Shown here piece after piece: positions 36,757-46,185 of a stretch of DNA of 64,000 nucleotides. Positions within the stretch are counted from its first letter, which is position 1, and the number at the start of each line of letters is the position of its first letter. A program made the translations under genes and the position numbers. The notes beneath the pieces are model-generated. The model searched no databases. It was not told the origin of the DNA and was given only the letters and a program-made list of their open reading frames with translations. Where the stretch lies: assembly GCA_016214905.1 (NCBI GenBank), contig JACRMQ010000004.1:172506-236505 (forward strand), in the 5' to 3' direction. The DNA is from Ignavibacteriales bacterium (lineage in GTDB: Bacteria > Bacteroidota > Ignavibacteria > UBA10030 > SZUA-254).

Positions 36757-38385
36757 TTATCGGGTAAGAACCATCTTCTTTGTTGCCACATATCTATCGG
36801 CGTTTAATTTATAAAAATAGACTCCACTCGGTGTTTTAGAAGCATCCCAACTTACCGATTTGAACCCTGCATCTTGCATCTCATCAACAACTGTTGCCAC
36901 TTCACGTCCGAGCACATCGTATATAACCAACTTTACATGACTCCTACTGGATATCTGGTATCGAATCTCAGTTACGAGGTTGAAAGGATTGGGGTAGTTT
37001 TGCTCAATTGCGAATGTAGATGGCAATTCGAATGATTTATCTTTGACAGCTACAATCGTTGATGGTGAAAATTTAAAGACAGTTTGGGGGCGTGGTGTGT
37101 ATGGAATCGGCAAACCATACCGGCAAACATGGAACCATGAGAGTGAATCTTTTTCAAAGCCGACTAAAATTGGTCGATTTGTTCCGATCGAGTCGACAGT
37201 TTTGTAAACGAATGATATCGACGAATCACTTTTATCAAGTATTAACCGGAATATTCCATTATTATTTGAATACCATGTAGATGAATTGAAATTCCACTCT
37301 ATCGTGAAAATTTCAGGCTCCGTTTTATATCTGATCATCGAATAAAGAAGAGGTGGATCACCCATTATTTTATCCAGTTGAAAATCTCTGTAATATGGTA
37401 CAATAAAATTACCTGGTAGACCTGTAGGTTGTCTCTGAGAACCAGGAATATCCCAGTTTCCAGTATAACCGTTTAAATTTATATGTTGAGTATCTATTAA
37501 CGATGCTGTAAGAGAAATGGCACCATCGACGCCAACCCAGGCATATTGTAACTGTTCTCCAAAGAAAGTAAAAGGAAATCCAATATCAACTGGCCCGCTT
37601 GTGCCATCATCTAACGGATCTAAATAAGAATTTGTGTTTGGTGGACGCTGGAAGAATTGTGTCAATCGTACAAATGTGGTATCTGCTTCAACCCAATCAT
37701 ATACTGCTGTGGTATCAAGCGAGTAACCATTTTGTTTTAAACCAACGACTACGAAACGAACTGTATTCGAAATACCGATAATGCTGTCAAGTCCAAAATA
37801 CTTATAATACCATTGTACAACAGAACCGGAAGGAAATGGTGGAATTATTACTTGAAGAATGCTGTCGCTATTTATTGTTGCCTTTATCGAATCGAATAGT
37901 TTTTGATCTCGTTGATAATAAACCCAATAACTTCCTATTTTGTCAGAATCATCAAGTGAACAGAGTTTGAGAAAATTTATTTGTAGTGATTCACTATCGG
38001 TGATACCACCTTCCCAAGAATAATAAGGAATTACAGGTGGTATATTAGTTCTTACCCTCATCGAATACCACCAATTGTATGCAGAAGTATAAAGAGTGTC
38101 ATCCTCAAAAGGACCTCGTGCGACCCAACCGCGTTTCACTAAAGCTGTTGGAACGCCTGCGCAATTTGATGGACCGCTATCATGCTCGTAAAATTTCCAA
38201 ACACGAGACGGATAGTTCTCATCTGTTGTGCTGATTGGACCATCTGAACCCCATGCTCGCATCCTCGTAGCGAAATCTGTCACATGATAATTAGGTGAGG
38301 TTATATCCATAGTAATAAAAAATGCATCACCTTTTTTTACATCAATCCCATGTCCAAGTGTATCAAGGGGAACGCGTTTATCCAT
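36757..38385 (-). CDS. Por-sorted (T9SS) secreted protein, C-terminal part of a frameshifted gene
   Basis: This 542-residue frame has no signal peptide; it continues the frame of the neighbour at 38337-38963, with which it overlaps by 49 bases. Together they would form one ~740-residue secreted protein. The middle shows beta-rich repeats with LDPLDDGTSGPVDIGFPFTF. The C-terminal ~85 residues are a Por secretion-system sorting domain with AIEQNYPNPFNLVTEIRYQI, VKLVIYDVLGREVATVV and PSGVYFYKLNADRYVATKKM. That domain directs export through the type IX system and anchoring at the cell surface. Either a real mutation or a sequencing error explains the split. Confidence 0.75.
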   Translation of the reverse strand: MDKRVPLDTLGHGIDVKKGDAFFITMDITSPNYHVTDFATRMRAWGSDGPISTTDENYPSRVWKFYEHDSGPSNCAGVPTALVKRGWVARGPFEDDTLYTSAYNWWYSMRVRTNIPPVIPYYSWEGGITDSESLQINFLKLCSLDDSDKIGSYWVYYQRDQKLFDSIKATINSDSILQVIIPPFPSGSVVQWYYKYFGLDSIIGISNTVRFVVVGLKQNGYSLDTTAVYDWVEADTTFVRLTQFFQRPPNTNSYLDPLDDGTSGPVDIGFPFTFFGEQLQYAWVGVDGAISLTASLIDTQHINLNGYTGNWDIPGSQRQPTGLPGNFIVPYYRDFQLDKIMGDPPLLYSMIRYKTEPEIFTIEWNFNSSTWYSNNNGIFRLILDKSDSSISFVYKTVDSIGTNRPILVGFEKDSLSWFHVCRYGLPIPYTPRPQTVFKFSPSTIVAVKDKSFELPSTFAIEQNYPNPFNLVTEIRYQISSRSHVKLVIYDVLGREVATVVDEMQDAGFKSVSWDASKTPSGVYFYKLNADRYVATKKMVLTR

Positions 38386-38963
38386 GACGGATTCAATTTA
38401 AATTGATATCCGCCGTTCCCCCAAATCTCGTCTCCAAGTGGATCAAATGTTGCTGTATCTATCGGTGCGGTTGATATCCAGTTTGTGTCGGTTGCCTTAT
38501 CGCGGAATGGCGTAATGCCATTATCCAAATCATTTGTATCGAGATAATATCCCCAATTCAAACAGGGCGGGGGATATGGTGAAAAGCCGGGACCTTGTCC
38601 CCGAAATATATTCGATTTAAAAATTCTTATAGAGACAGTTGAATCGTAATTATTAACTTCACTCATTGACCAAAAAAGTGTGTCAATGGTTCCATCCGCA
38701 GGAGCAACAAACCATTGACCGAATACATCTTTGTGGTTTCCTCCAAAATATGAGGTAGGTTGATATACATCGGGTGAGTAGCCGAAAATAAAATCAACCT
38801 TACAACTCGATTGCAATCTAACTCCACTTTTTGAATTGATATAATTAACAGCCCGTTCACTCGGTTTGAGTGGAATTACTTCATTGTTAGGTGAGACTAG
38901 ATATTTCACCTGCCCAAAAGTGATCTGACTACAAACTATAATTACTAATAAAAATATCCGCAT
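38337..38963 (-). CDS. Por-sorted (T9SS) secreted protein, N-terminal part of a frameshifted gene
   Basis: A 208-residue frame beginning with a signal peptide (MRIFLLVIIVCSQITFGQ). Residues up to ~190 look like a secreted beta-sandwich (FGQWFVAPADGTIDTLFWSM). The reading changes in the last ~20 residues to WINAFPLIHLDMGLM, while the overlapping frame reads VMDKRVPLDTLGHGIDVKKG, which continues sensibly. In the downstream frame a stop codon lies just upstream, so a single-base indel near 38390-38400 or within the 49-base overlap is the simplest explanation. No separate function is proposed. Confidence 0.65.
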   Translation of the reverse strand: MRIFLLVIIVCSQITFGQVKYLVSPNNEVIPLKPSERAVNYINSKSGVRLQSSCKVDFIFGYSPDVYQPTSYFGGNHKDVFGQWFVAPADGTIDTLFWSMSEVNNYDSTVSIRIFKSNIFRGQGPGFSPYPPPCLNWGYYLDTNDLDNGITPFRDKATDTNWISTAPIDTATFDPLGDEIWGNGGYQFKLNPSWINAFPLIHLDMGLM

Positions 38964-39195
38964 ACCAACCCCTCTTTTTAATTATTAGATTATAAAAAAT
39001 ATTAACAACCGGTGATCCCTTCCATCTGAATGCCATTATTCGAAAAGTTAATCACCCGCCTGATTCATTGAATAAGTTAGGAACAATTATATTAAAAATC
39101 AATTGGGAAATCCCTGATTTATAAATAATCTTCAGCTTGAATCTAATCGAACAATTTGTTAGATTGAATCCAATAAACAATCTAATTTGAAGAAA

Positions 39196-40152
39196 ATGAA
39201 TAGGTCAAACTTTAAGCAAATCTTTCACATTTTAATTTTGCTGGTTTTTACATCAGTGGCTGCTTTCGGGCAGGGGAATACGGTTTATGAATTTTTAAGG
39301 AACGAACCCAGTGCACGGGTAGCGGCTCTTGGTGGAAGTTTTTTGATGGCAACCGACGACCCAAATACAATATTTTATAATCCTGCCGGAATTACAACTC
39401 TCTCATCAACCAAATTATCGGTTGGATTTATGAAACATCTTCTCGATATCAACGCCGGTATTTTAAGTTACGGTATGGAATTGAAAGATATCGGTATGAT
39501 TGGCGCGGGAGTAAAATATATAAACTACGGAGATTTCAAGAGAACCGGTGAAGAAGGACAAGACCTCGGTACATTCAGTGCGGGAGAATTTGCTTTTGTT
39601 CTTGGTTACGGCGATAAATTGCTGGATAATCTAAGTTATGGGGCAAACGCGAAGTTCGTATATTCATCGATTGCCGAAGTTAATTCTTCAGGCGCTGCAC
39701 TCGATTTTGGTTTAAGTTATTCTGCAATTCCGGGAAGATTACATGTTGGTGCAAGTGTTATGAATCTGGGAACACAACTGGATCCATATATGAATACTAG
39801 GGAGAAATTACCTGTCGATGTTGCAATCGGTGCAGCTGTTTATCCCGAGCATCTGCCGGCTATTGTTTTTATCGATTTTCACAAACTTACAGAATCGGAA
39901 AAGAAATTTATAAATCATTTCAAACAATTTTCCGTTGGTGTTGAATTTCTTGCGAGCCCCAATTTTCAATTGAGAGTTGGATATAACAACGAGAGACGTC
40001 AGGAATTGGAACTCGGACAAACCGCAGGTATGGCAGGATTTTCAATCGGCGGTGGATTTTTTAACGATATGTATAATATCGATTATGGATTTACATCGCT
40101 CGGTATGATTGGCGCAATTCACCGTATCAACATCGGTTTTCGTTTCGAATAA
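39196..40152 (+). CDS. porQ: PorQ-like type IX secretion system protein
   Basis: A 318-residue outer-membrane beta-barrel of the PorV/PorQ/FadL group. After a signal peptide ending SVAAFGQ the mature part begins GNTVYEFLRNEPSARVAALGG and SFLMATDDPNTIFYNPAGI, the PorQ signature. The remainder is a set of alternating strands ending in IGFRFE with a terminal aromatic strand. I take the ATG at 39196, three codons inside a TTG-initiated frame; a GAAGAAA ribosome site precedes it. PorQ is thought to help attach type IX cargo to the cell surface, which fits the sorted proteins in this window. Confidence 0.82.
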   Translation: MNRSNFKQIFHILILLVFTSVAAFGQGNTVYEFLRNEPSARVAALGGSFLMATDDPNTIFYNPAGITTLSSTKLSVGFMKHLLDINAGILSYGMELKDIGMIGAGVKYINYGDFKRTGEEGQDLGTFSAGEFAFVLGYGDKLLDNLSYGANAKFVYSSIAEVNSSGAALDFGLSYSAIPGRLHVGASVMNLGTQLDPYMNTREKLPVDVAIGAAVYPEHLPAIVFIDFHKLTESEKKFINHFKQFSVGVEFLASPNFQLRVGYNNERRQELELGQTAGMAGFSIGGGFFNDMYNIDYGFTSLGMIGAIHRINIGFRFE

Positions 40153-40162
40153 AATAAAATGA

Positions 40163-40909
40163 TTAGTGGAGGAGTATATTTTCGAGTATCTGCTTACTCA
40201 GATAAAACAACAACATTCCACCGAAAACTATAATCGGGGTAACACGATTATCGGAACGATTAATTTCGGGAATCAAGTCGCTCGCGCCAACATACAGCGC
40301 CGCACCGGCAGAAAGCGCGAAGGCAATTCCAACAGACTTAGCATCGACACTTTCGAGAAAATAGACAGTAAATATTCCAAGCATCGTAGCAACACCGATT
40401 GCGATTGAGGCAATCATAGCGTTTTTCTTAGGTTGCTTAGCCGCCAACATTATTGACGCAATGGTTAATCCTTCAGGAATTTTATGCAAAAGTACCGCGA
40501 TAAAAATAAGCAGTCCGATTGCGAAGTTAAATTCCATACCTGCCGATATCGATAATCCATCAAAGAAAGCATGAATAAACAATCCTGCAAATGCCGATAA
40601 ACTTGCGACAGGCGAAACCATAACATCATGATGAGTTTCTTCGCCAAAATGAAAATGCCCGACGATTGTATGTTCAAAGAAGTGAAGTAAACCGAACCCG
40701 ATTATCATATAAAGCGGTGCGGTACCGCCAAGGAGCTCTAGACTTTCAGGAATCAATTCGAATAAAACGAGAGCAAGAATAAAACCCGCGCTTAGCGCAA
40801 TCAGATATTCCTGAACCTTTCGGGGCCATTCTTTTTTCATTATGATAAGAAAGCCGCCTAATATTTCTGCCGCCGCCGCGATAAATCCGAAAAGAATTGT
40901 TACTAACAT
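40163..40909 (-). CDS. ZIP-family metal transporter
   Basis: A 248-residue membrane protein with eight helices. The conserved metal-site helices carry FIHAFFDGLSISAG (TM4, H-x3-D) and LLHKIPEGLTIAS (TM5, H-K-x-P-E-G). A His-rich loop HFFEHTIVGHFHFGEETHHD between helices 3 and 4 is the usual cytosolic metal-binding loop. It would import zinc or another divalent metal. It ends 10 bases before the convergent porQ end and starts 6 bases after the TPR gene. Confidence 0.9.
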   Translation of the reverse strand: MLVTILFGFIAAAAEILGGFLIIMKKEWPRKVQEYLIALSAGFILALVLFELIPESLELLGGTAPLYMIIGFGLLHFFEHTIVGHFHFGEETHHDVMVSPVASLSAFAGLFIHAFFDGLSISAGMEFNFAIGLLIFIAVLLHKIPEGLTIASIMLAAKQPKKNAMIASIAIGVATMLGIFTVYFLESVDAKSVGIAFALSAGAALYVGASDLIPEINRSDNRVTPIIVFGGMLLFYLSKQILENILLH

Positions 40910-40915
40910 TGATTC

Positions 40916-42070
40916 CTATCTATGATATGGTGAATCGATATATTGCCTGGCTAATTTTTGTGAATCATTGAATTCTTTCATATCGAGAACTTTACGATAT
41001 TGGATAATTGCGAGTTCGCGTTTTCCTTGCAAGTCGTATATCATTCCGATCCGAAGATTCGTAAAAACAATGATAGATGAATTATCCTTTTTATCCAATG
41101 TGCGGCATAGTTCATCGGCACGATAAAAATGAATGAGCGCGCTGTCTAATTTCGAGATTTCCAACATGGAAGTACCAACGAAGAAATGCGCTTCACGTTC
41201 AGAGTTCGATTCGTATCCGGGCATCTTCAACGAATGTCTGAATAAAATATCGTTATAAATTTCTATTACTTTCTTCCAATTGCCGAGAGATGCGAAAGAT
41301 CTGCCGACATATTTATGAAATAAAACATTATTAGGAAATTTATTATGCAGTTGAATAGCAATTTCAGACGCTTCCTGATACCTTTTCTCGAAATTGTGGA
41401 ATACCTGTACCAAAAAATATGTCGCTTCTATATTTGCGTACCGTGCATTCATCGATGCTTGGTGAAGCTGCCCGATCCCTTTTGTTTTATCACCTTTTGG
41501 GAGGAAAAACATGAGAGGTTTCACCCACGGATAAATATCAGGGATTACAGCCGCGTAATAATTATATATTCCGATGCCGAGAAGTACATCGTTGTTATTT
41601 GGGGCTATCTCGTTGGCTTTCATAACAACCGGAAGTGCCTCACGACCGCAATTAGCGGCTTTCAACCAATCTTCACGGTTACCGTAAAGACGTCCCTGAA
41701 AACCAAGAGCTCCGCCTTTGAAAAACAGTCCGGTTATATCATTTTCATTTTCATCCAATCGTTTGTCACACAAATCGATAACATGATCAAGAGTTTGAAT
41801 AAATTTCTTATCGTGCGATTGATTGTCAATATCTATTACAATCCTCCACCAATCAACCATAGCGAGGAAAAAATGACCGGCAGGATGTTCGGGATATGCC
41901 TTGGAAACGTAAGAAAATTCAGCGCGTGCGCTATCGAATGAAAGATTATAAACGAATTGAATCCCATTCCGAATATGGATATCGGTAACAGGATCTTCAA
42001 TCCATTGGGCATGACAATAATTAAATTGCCATGCCCGGATTAATAAAACAACTAAAACCAATCTTTTCAC
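40916..42070 (-). CDS. Secreted TPR-repeat protein
   Basis: A 384-residue exported protein with a signal peptide ending NYCHAQ. It is built from tetratricopeptide-like helix pairs, for example VYNLSFDSARAEFSYVSKAY near the N-terminus and LRIGMIYDLQGKRELAIIQYRKVL near the C-terminus. A conserved central part ALGFQGRLYGNREDWLKAA and LLGIGIYNYYAAVIPDIYPW is seen in hypothetical Bacteroidetes/Chlorobi TPR proteins. A scaffold role at the periplasmic side of the envelope is likely; partners are unknown. Confidence 0.75.
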   Translation of the reverse strand: MKRLVLVVLLIRAWQFNYCHAQWIEDPVTDIHIRNGIQFVYNLSFDSARAEFSYVSKAYPEHPAGHFFLAMVDWWRIVIDIDNQSHDKKFIQTLDHVIDLCDKRLDENENDITGLFFKGGALGFQGRLYGNREDWLKAANCGREALPVVMKANEIAPNNNDVLLGIGIYNYYAAVIPDIYPWVKPLMFFLPKGDKTKGIGQLHQASMNARYANIEATYFLVQVFHNFEKRYQEASEIAIQLHNKFPNNVLFHKYVGRSFASLGNWKKVIEIYNDILFRHSLKMPGYESNSEREAHFFVGTSMLEISKLDSALIHFYRADELCRTLDKKDNSSIIVFTNLRIGMIYDLQGKRELAIIQYRKVLDMKEFNDSQKLARQYIDSPYHR

Positions 42071-42076
42071 TCGGAA

Positions 42077-42454
42077 TTACTTAAGTGATTTACCGATATC
42101 TTCGAGCATCAGAATACGAACTCCGGCTCTCATGTAGGTTGTACCTTTGATGAATGATTTTACACCGAGATAAGGGGATACGTTTTTCACAAACGCAGTA
42201 TCATTGGCACTCGGGACAATCAGATAAAGTACGTTTGCTTTATTTACAATTCCGAACATCCCGCCCTTTTTTAGATTTTCTAATATGACTTCTTTTTTAG
42301 AAGGACTTGTCGGTTTCAATCCTTCCTTTATAAAAGATGTTACCTCAACAACTTCACCATGAACAGTAACTTTCTTCTGCGCAGAAGCTGTACCGAGAGA
42401 AATCAGAACGGCTAATGCCAAGAAGATTCCGAGACGAAATATTTTAGTCAACAT
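42077..42454 (-). CDS. Small exported protein of unknown function
   Basis: A 125-residue protein with a clear signal peptide (FRLGIFLALAVLISLGTASAQ). The mature ~100 residues are beta-rich: KVTVHGEVVEVTSFIKEGL, KGGMFGIVNKANVLYLIVPS, ending GVRILMLEDIGKSLK. Nothing conserved enough for a family name was recognised; the opening strand resembles an OB-fold 'GEVVEV' start, which is only suggestive. It lies between the TPR gene (6 bases) and the fibronectin-like lipoprotein gene (23 bases) on the same strand, so the three may be co-transcribed. Confidence 0.7.
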   Translation of the reverse strand: MLTKIFRLGIFLALAVLISLGTASAQKKVTVHGEVVEVTSFIKEGLKPTSPSKKEVILENLKKGGMFGIVNKANVLYLIVPSANDTAFVKNVSPYLGVKSFIKGTTYMRAGVRILMLEDIGKSLK

Positions 42455-42477
42455 AAGATTTACCTTTCAAAAATAAT

Positions 42478-43413
42478 TTATCTACTTTGTTTAGAATATG
42501 GATTGTACGCGACAGTTTGGAATGATATTTTGAGATTCAGATATTGTTCAGGAGTAGTACCCCAGATTAAGGTCCCGTTGGAAGCACGTTGAACAAGAAT
42601 GCGACCATAATTTCCGTTATCACCTTTTACATAATAAATCCGTGATGTTGAAACGGCTGCTGTAGAATCAAATTGGATAGCTGTTAAGCTGTAGGTGTTT
42701 GTGTCTGGAGGTGCCAGTTGAGCATTATCCAAAGTTTCTACATTCCGGTTGACAGTTGAAAATCGCGTTAAACGCCAAGCGGATTTAAATAACGAAGCGC
42801 TCTGTAATGTTACTGAGCCGGGAGTTGTAGTGCTGGTTTTTAAATATAAATCTATATACGAACTGTCAGCACCCGGATTTCCAATTGAAACTACTTTCGG
42901 TTTATGAGCAGTGGGATGATATAAAATTAAACCGCTGCCGAAACTGCTGGAACTTGATGTTTCATAAACTTTAATATCAACTCCGATATCATCCGAGTTT
43001 AACCGCTGGGCGGGTGACCATTTTACGGTTACAGGCGTGCTGTTTTTATAATTTGTTGCACCTTCAATAACTATAGCGGTCATTTCGAATGTATAAATTA
43101 CACCTTCAGTTAGACTTATTACAACGAAATCTGTGTCTCCTTTTGAAGCGCTGGTCGATGCTACGATGACACCAGCCGGATTTTTGATATCTATTGAATA
43201 TTCACCGAAATCAGATACATTCTCTGAAGATGAGGCAGTCCATGTTAATCCAACTGATGTATTGCCTGCAGAATATGCTTTTAAATTAGTTACCGGCGAT
43301 AGCGCTGTTTTCTCTGTGCTTGTAGAGTTATTGTCGCATCCGGTGATCAGCAGGGAACCGATCAAAATGATGCTTATAACTAACGTTGTCAATATTAATG
43401 AATGAGTTTTCAT
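42478..43413 (-). CDS. Fibronectin type III-like lipoprotein
   Basis: A 311-residue lipoprotein: signal peptide with lipobox SLLITGC (Cys26), an NNSTSTEK linker, then a FN3-like domain (~40-130) with PVTNLKAYSAGNTSVGLTW and YTFEMTAIVIEG. The C-terminal ~170 residues are beta-rich, Ser/Thr-rich and without a known domain. It is likely anchored in the outer membrane. Function unknown. Confidence 0.75.
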   Translation of the reverse strand: MKTHSLILTTLVISIILIGSLLITGCDNNSTSTEKTALSPVTNLKAYSAGNTSVGLTWTASSSENVSDFGEYSIDIKNPAGVIVASTSASKGDTDFVVISLTEGVIYTFEMTAIVIEGATNYKNSTPVTVKWSPAQRLNSDDIGVDIKVYETSSSSSFGSGLILYHPTAHKPKVVSIGNPGADSSYIDLYLKTSTTTPGSVTLQSASLFKSAWRLTRFSTVNRNVETLDNAQLAPPDTNTYSLTAIQFDSTAAVSTSRIYYVKGDNGNYGRILVQRASNGTLIWGTTPEQYLNLKISFQTVAYNPYSKQSR

Positions 43414-43439
43414 AATTGCTCCTTTGATATGATTTATGT

Positions 43440-44909
43440 TTAGCTCAATTTGTTTTTAAGATAATTAAGTAACTGATCAATCGCAACACGTTCTTGCAGC
43501 ATTGAATCTCTTTCACGAACGGTTACGGTTTGATTTTGCAAAGTTTCCGAATCTACGGTAACGCAGAAGGGAGTTCCAATTTCGTCTTGTCTGCGATAAC
43601 GTCTGCCAACGGCGCCGCTATCGTCATAGAACACTCTCAGATGCGGTCGAAGATCTGCCTCGATCTTCTTCGATATTTCCGGCATTCCATCGCGGTTAAC
43701 AAGAGGGAAGATTGCAGCTTTAACCGGAGATAGTTTGTGGTGGAATTTCAAAACTACGCGTGTTTCCATTTGTCCCTCTGCTGATGGGGCTTCTTCTTCT
43801 TGGTAAGCATTTACAAGAAAAGCCATCAACGATCTGCTCGCGCCTGCGGATGTTTCGATGATGAAGGGGGTAAATTTTTCTTTTGTTTCTTCATCAAAAT
43901 ATTTCATCGTCTTGCCCGAAAATTCCTCATGCCGCGAAAGATCGAAATTTGTACGGTTATGAATCCCCTCGATCTCACCCCAGCCAAAAGGGAAGAGGTA
44001 TTCAATGTCGTACGCATCCTTAGCGTAATGCGCTAGTTTATCCGGTGGATGCTGGTGCCATTGAAGTTTTTCTTTTTTCATTCCTAAATCTATGAACCAC
44101 TGCATCCTTTCAGCCCGCCAGTACTCGAAATATTTGTCATCTGTTCCGGGTTTTACGAAGAACTGCATTTCCATCTGCTCGAACTCACGGGTTCGGAAAA
44201 GAAAATTCTTAGTGTTGATTTCGTTACGAAACGCTTTACCGATTTGCGCAATTCCGAATGGTAACTTCTGCCGCGAAGCAGATTGCACATTTAAAAAATT
44301 CACAAAAATTCCCTGGGCGGTTTCGGGGCGGAGGTAAACAACGGCACCCGAATCTTCAACAGGTCCAACAAATGTTTTAAACATCAGGTTGAATTTGCGG
44401 GCATCTGTGAAAGTTCCCTTGTTGCCACAATTAGGGCAGCTTAGAGCGGAGAGCACAGAGCTTGGAGTTGTTTCTGATAATTTCTTGAATTCTTCGATTA
44501 TAAATTCATCTTTTTGTTGACCTTGATATTTTTGTGGGTCAATTTCACGTAAAACATCTTTCTGTTTTTTAAGAGATATTTCTTCGAAAAGGATATCAAG
44601 ACGATAACGCGATTTGCATTGTTTGCAATCGACCATCGGGTCTGTGAAATTTTCAACATGACCGGATGCTTCCCAGACACGCGGGTGCATCAGGATTGCC
44701 GCATCAAGACCTTCAACGTTATCTCGGTAGGTCATTGATTTCCACCATTCATCTTTGATGTTGCGCAGAAGCTCTACACCAAGTGGACCGTAATCCCACG
44801 CGCCGTTTAATCCGCCGTAAATTTCCGATGATTGAAATATAAATCCTCTTCGCTTGCAGAGTGAGACGAGTTTTTCCATTAATTGTGCTTCTGTATTTTG
44901 TTTTGCCAT
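43440..44909 (-). CDS. glyS: Glycyl-tRNA synthetase (alpha2 type)
   Basis: A 489-residue class II aminoacyl-tRNA synthetase that charges tRNA-Gly. Motif 1 to 3 elements include YGGLNGAWDYGPLGVELLRN, the motif-2 loop FRNEINTKNFLFRTREFEQM and the glycine-pocket region. The single-chain eukaryote/Thermus-like alpha2 form carries a zinc-type insertion with C-x2-C in DCKQCKSRYRLD and CPNCGNKGTFTD. The C-terminal anticodon-binding domain is at ~395-489. The start gives MAKQNTEAQLMEKLVSLCKR, the normal N-terminus. Confidence 0.97.
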   Translation of the reverse strand: MAKQNTEAQLMEKLVSLCKRRGFIFQSSEIYGGLNGAWDYGPLGVELLRNIKDEWWKSMTYRDNVEGLDAAILMHPRVWEASGHVENFTDPMVDCKQCKSRYRLDILFEEISLKKQKDVLREIDPQKYQGQQKDEFIIEEFKKLSETTPSSVLSALSCPNCGNKGTFTDARKFNLMFKTFVGPVEDSGAVVYLRPETAQGIFVNFLNVQSASRQKLPFGIAQIGKAFRNEINTKNFLFRTREFEQMEMQFFVKPGTDDKYFEYWRAERMQWFIDLGMKKEKLQWHQHPPDKLAHYAKDAYDIEYLFPFGWGEIEGIHNRTNFDLSRHEEFSGKTMKYFDEETKEKFTPFIIETSAGASRSLMAFLVNAYQEEEAPSAEGQMETRVVLKFHHKLSPVKAAIFPLVNRDGMPEISKKIEADLRPHLRVFYDDSGAVGRRYRRQDEIGTPFCVTVDSETLQNQTVTVRERDSMLQERVAIDQLLNYLKNKLS

Positions 44910-44928
44910 AATATCCTAATGATATGAA

Positions 44929-45384
44929 TTATTTCTTCTTTTTCTTTTGCTTATCCACAACTAAAGGCTTTATCTCTTTTGTGGTTTTTAATATAATTGA
45001 TTCAATAATATACCTATCCAATTTTATATGTATTGTTACTGATTTCTCCTTAGTATTTTCTGAGCCGATCGCTCTGCCGCCATATTTCTGCGCCATCAAG
45101 TTAAGCGATTTATTTAATTCTATTACAGAAAAATCTTCCTGTATATTTATCCGGCGTTCAATTCGTTTGATTTCAGGATCGGTTGTATTTATGATCTTCT
45201 TCTTTATCGCATCCGGTTTGATTTTCGCATGTATTAGAATTGAATCAACTTCGGCATCAATTTTAAATGCACGATCTTTGAGTGAATTGAATTCATCGTT
45301 GGAATTATCGGATGATTGTGATAATAACTGCATTCCTAAAGATGAAAAAGCCAGTAAAACGATATTGAAAAAAAGTATTTTCAT
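44929..45384 (-). CDS. Small exported protein, helical and Lys-rich
   Basis: A 151-residue protein with a signal peptide (FFNIVLLAFSSLGMQLLSQ). The mature part is mostly helical and highly charged, with a C-terminal poly-Lys tail (KQKKKKK) and a central IKRIERRINIQEDFSVIELN region. It resembles no family I know. It overlaps the preceding crotonase gene by 4 bases (ATGA-type), so it is co-translated with it. Function unknown. Confidence 0.65.
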   Translation of the reverse strand: MKILFFNIVLLAFSSLGMQLLSQSSDNSNDEFNSLKDRAFKIDAEVDSILIHAKIKPDAIKKKIINTTDPEIKRIERRINIQEDFSVIELNKSLNLMAQKYGGRAIGSENTKEKSVTIHIKLDRYIIESIILKTTKEIKPLVVDKQKKKKK

Positions 45385-46163
45385 CTACCCGGGAAGTTGG
45401 GTTTGCGTTTCTCGATAAAAGCTTTTGTTCCTTCTTTCATATCTTCAGTTGAAAAGCATTTGCTGAACAGTTCAGCTTCATATTTCAATCCGTTTTCTAA
45501 CGACATTTCAAGATTAGAATTCAATGCCTTGATTGCAAGGGCAACAGCAGTGGGAGCTTTAGATAAAATTGTTTGTGCCATGGCTTCAACAGTTGGTTTC
45601 AATTCAGCTAATGGGACAATTTTGTTTACAAGTCCGATACGCAGTGCTTCTGCCGCATCAATTACATTTCCAGTAAGTGTCAGTTCCATTGCCTTACCGA
45701 TTCCAACAATGCGCGCGAGACGTTGAGTTCCGCCGTGACCAGGTATTAAACCTAAATTTACCTCAGGCTGTCCGAATTTTGCATTCTCGGAAGCAATCCG
45801 GATATGACATGCCATTGCGATTTCACATCCGCTGCCGAGTGCGAATCCATTTATCCCCGCGATAACAGGTTTTGGGAAATTCTGAATGTAGCTGAGAAGC
45901 GCATTCCCGACTTCAGAATATTTTTTTGCAGCCGATGTGTCATAAGTTGCAAGCACACTTATATCAGATCCGGCAACAAATGCTTTTTCGCCTGCACCGG
46001 TTAAAACAATCACGCCGACATTTGAGTCGTTGATGAAAGCTTCGAATGCTTGTCGGAGTTCATCAATTACTTGAAGGTTGACCGCATTCAATTTGTCCGG
46101 TCGATTGAAGATGACAGTTGCGATTTTATCTTTAATATCAACAAGTATAGTTTGAAAGTCCAT
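45381..46163 (-). CDS. Enoyl-CoA hydratase/isomerase (crotonase family)
   Basis: A 260-residue crotonase. The oxyanion hole and catalytic region are AFVAGSDIS (residues ~60-68) and NGFALGSGCEIAMACHIRIA, followed by FGQPEVNLGLIPGHGGTQRL, where the Glu of GQPEV and the Glu-like second position are the general acid/base sites. This matches 3-hydroxybutyryl-CoA dehydratase/enoyl-CoA hydratases used in fatty acid or butyrate metabolism. The exact substrate cannot be fixed, and partner beta-oxidation genes are not in the window. Confidence 0.9.
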   Translation of the reverse strand: MDFQTILVDIKDKIATVIFNRPDKLNAVNLQVIDELRQAFEAFINDSNVGVIVLTGAGEKAFVAGSDISVLATYDTSAAKKYSEVGNALLSYIQNFPKPVIAGINGFALGSGCEIAMACHIRIASENAKFGQPEVNLGLIPGHGGTQRLARIVGIGKAMELTLTGNVIDAAEALRIGLVNKIVPLAELKPTVEAMAQTILSKAPTAVALAIKALNSNLEMSLENGLKYEAELFSKCFSTEDMKEGTKAFIEKRKPNFPGR

Positions 46164-46185
46164 AATATCTCCTGTTTAATAAATT

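Noticed and set aside
44924..45418. Plus-strand 164-residue ORF
   Set aside because: It is antisense to the small exported protein gene at 44929; the minus-strand frame has a proper signal peptide and overlaps the crotonase gene by 4 bases as in an operon.
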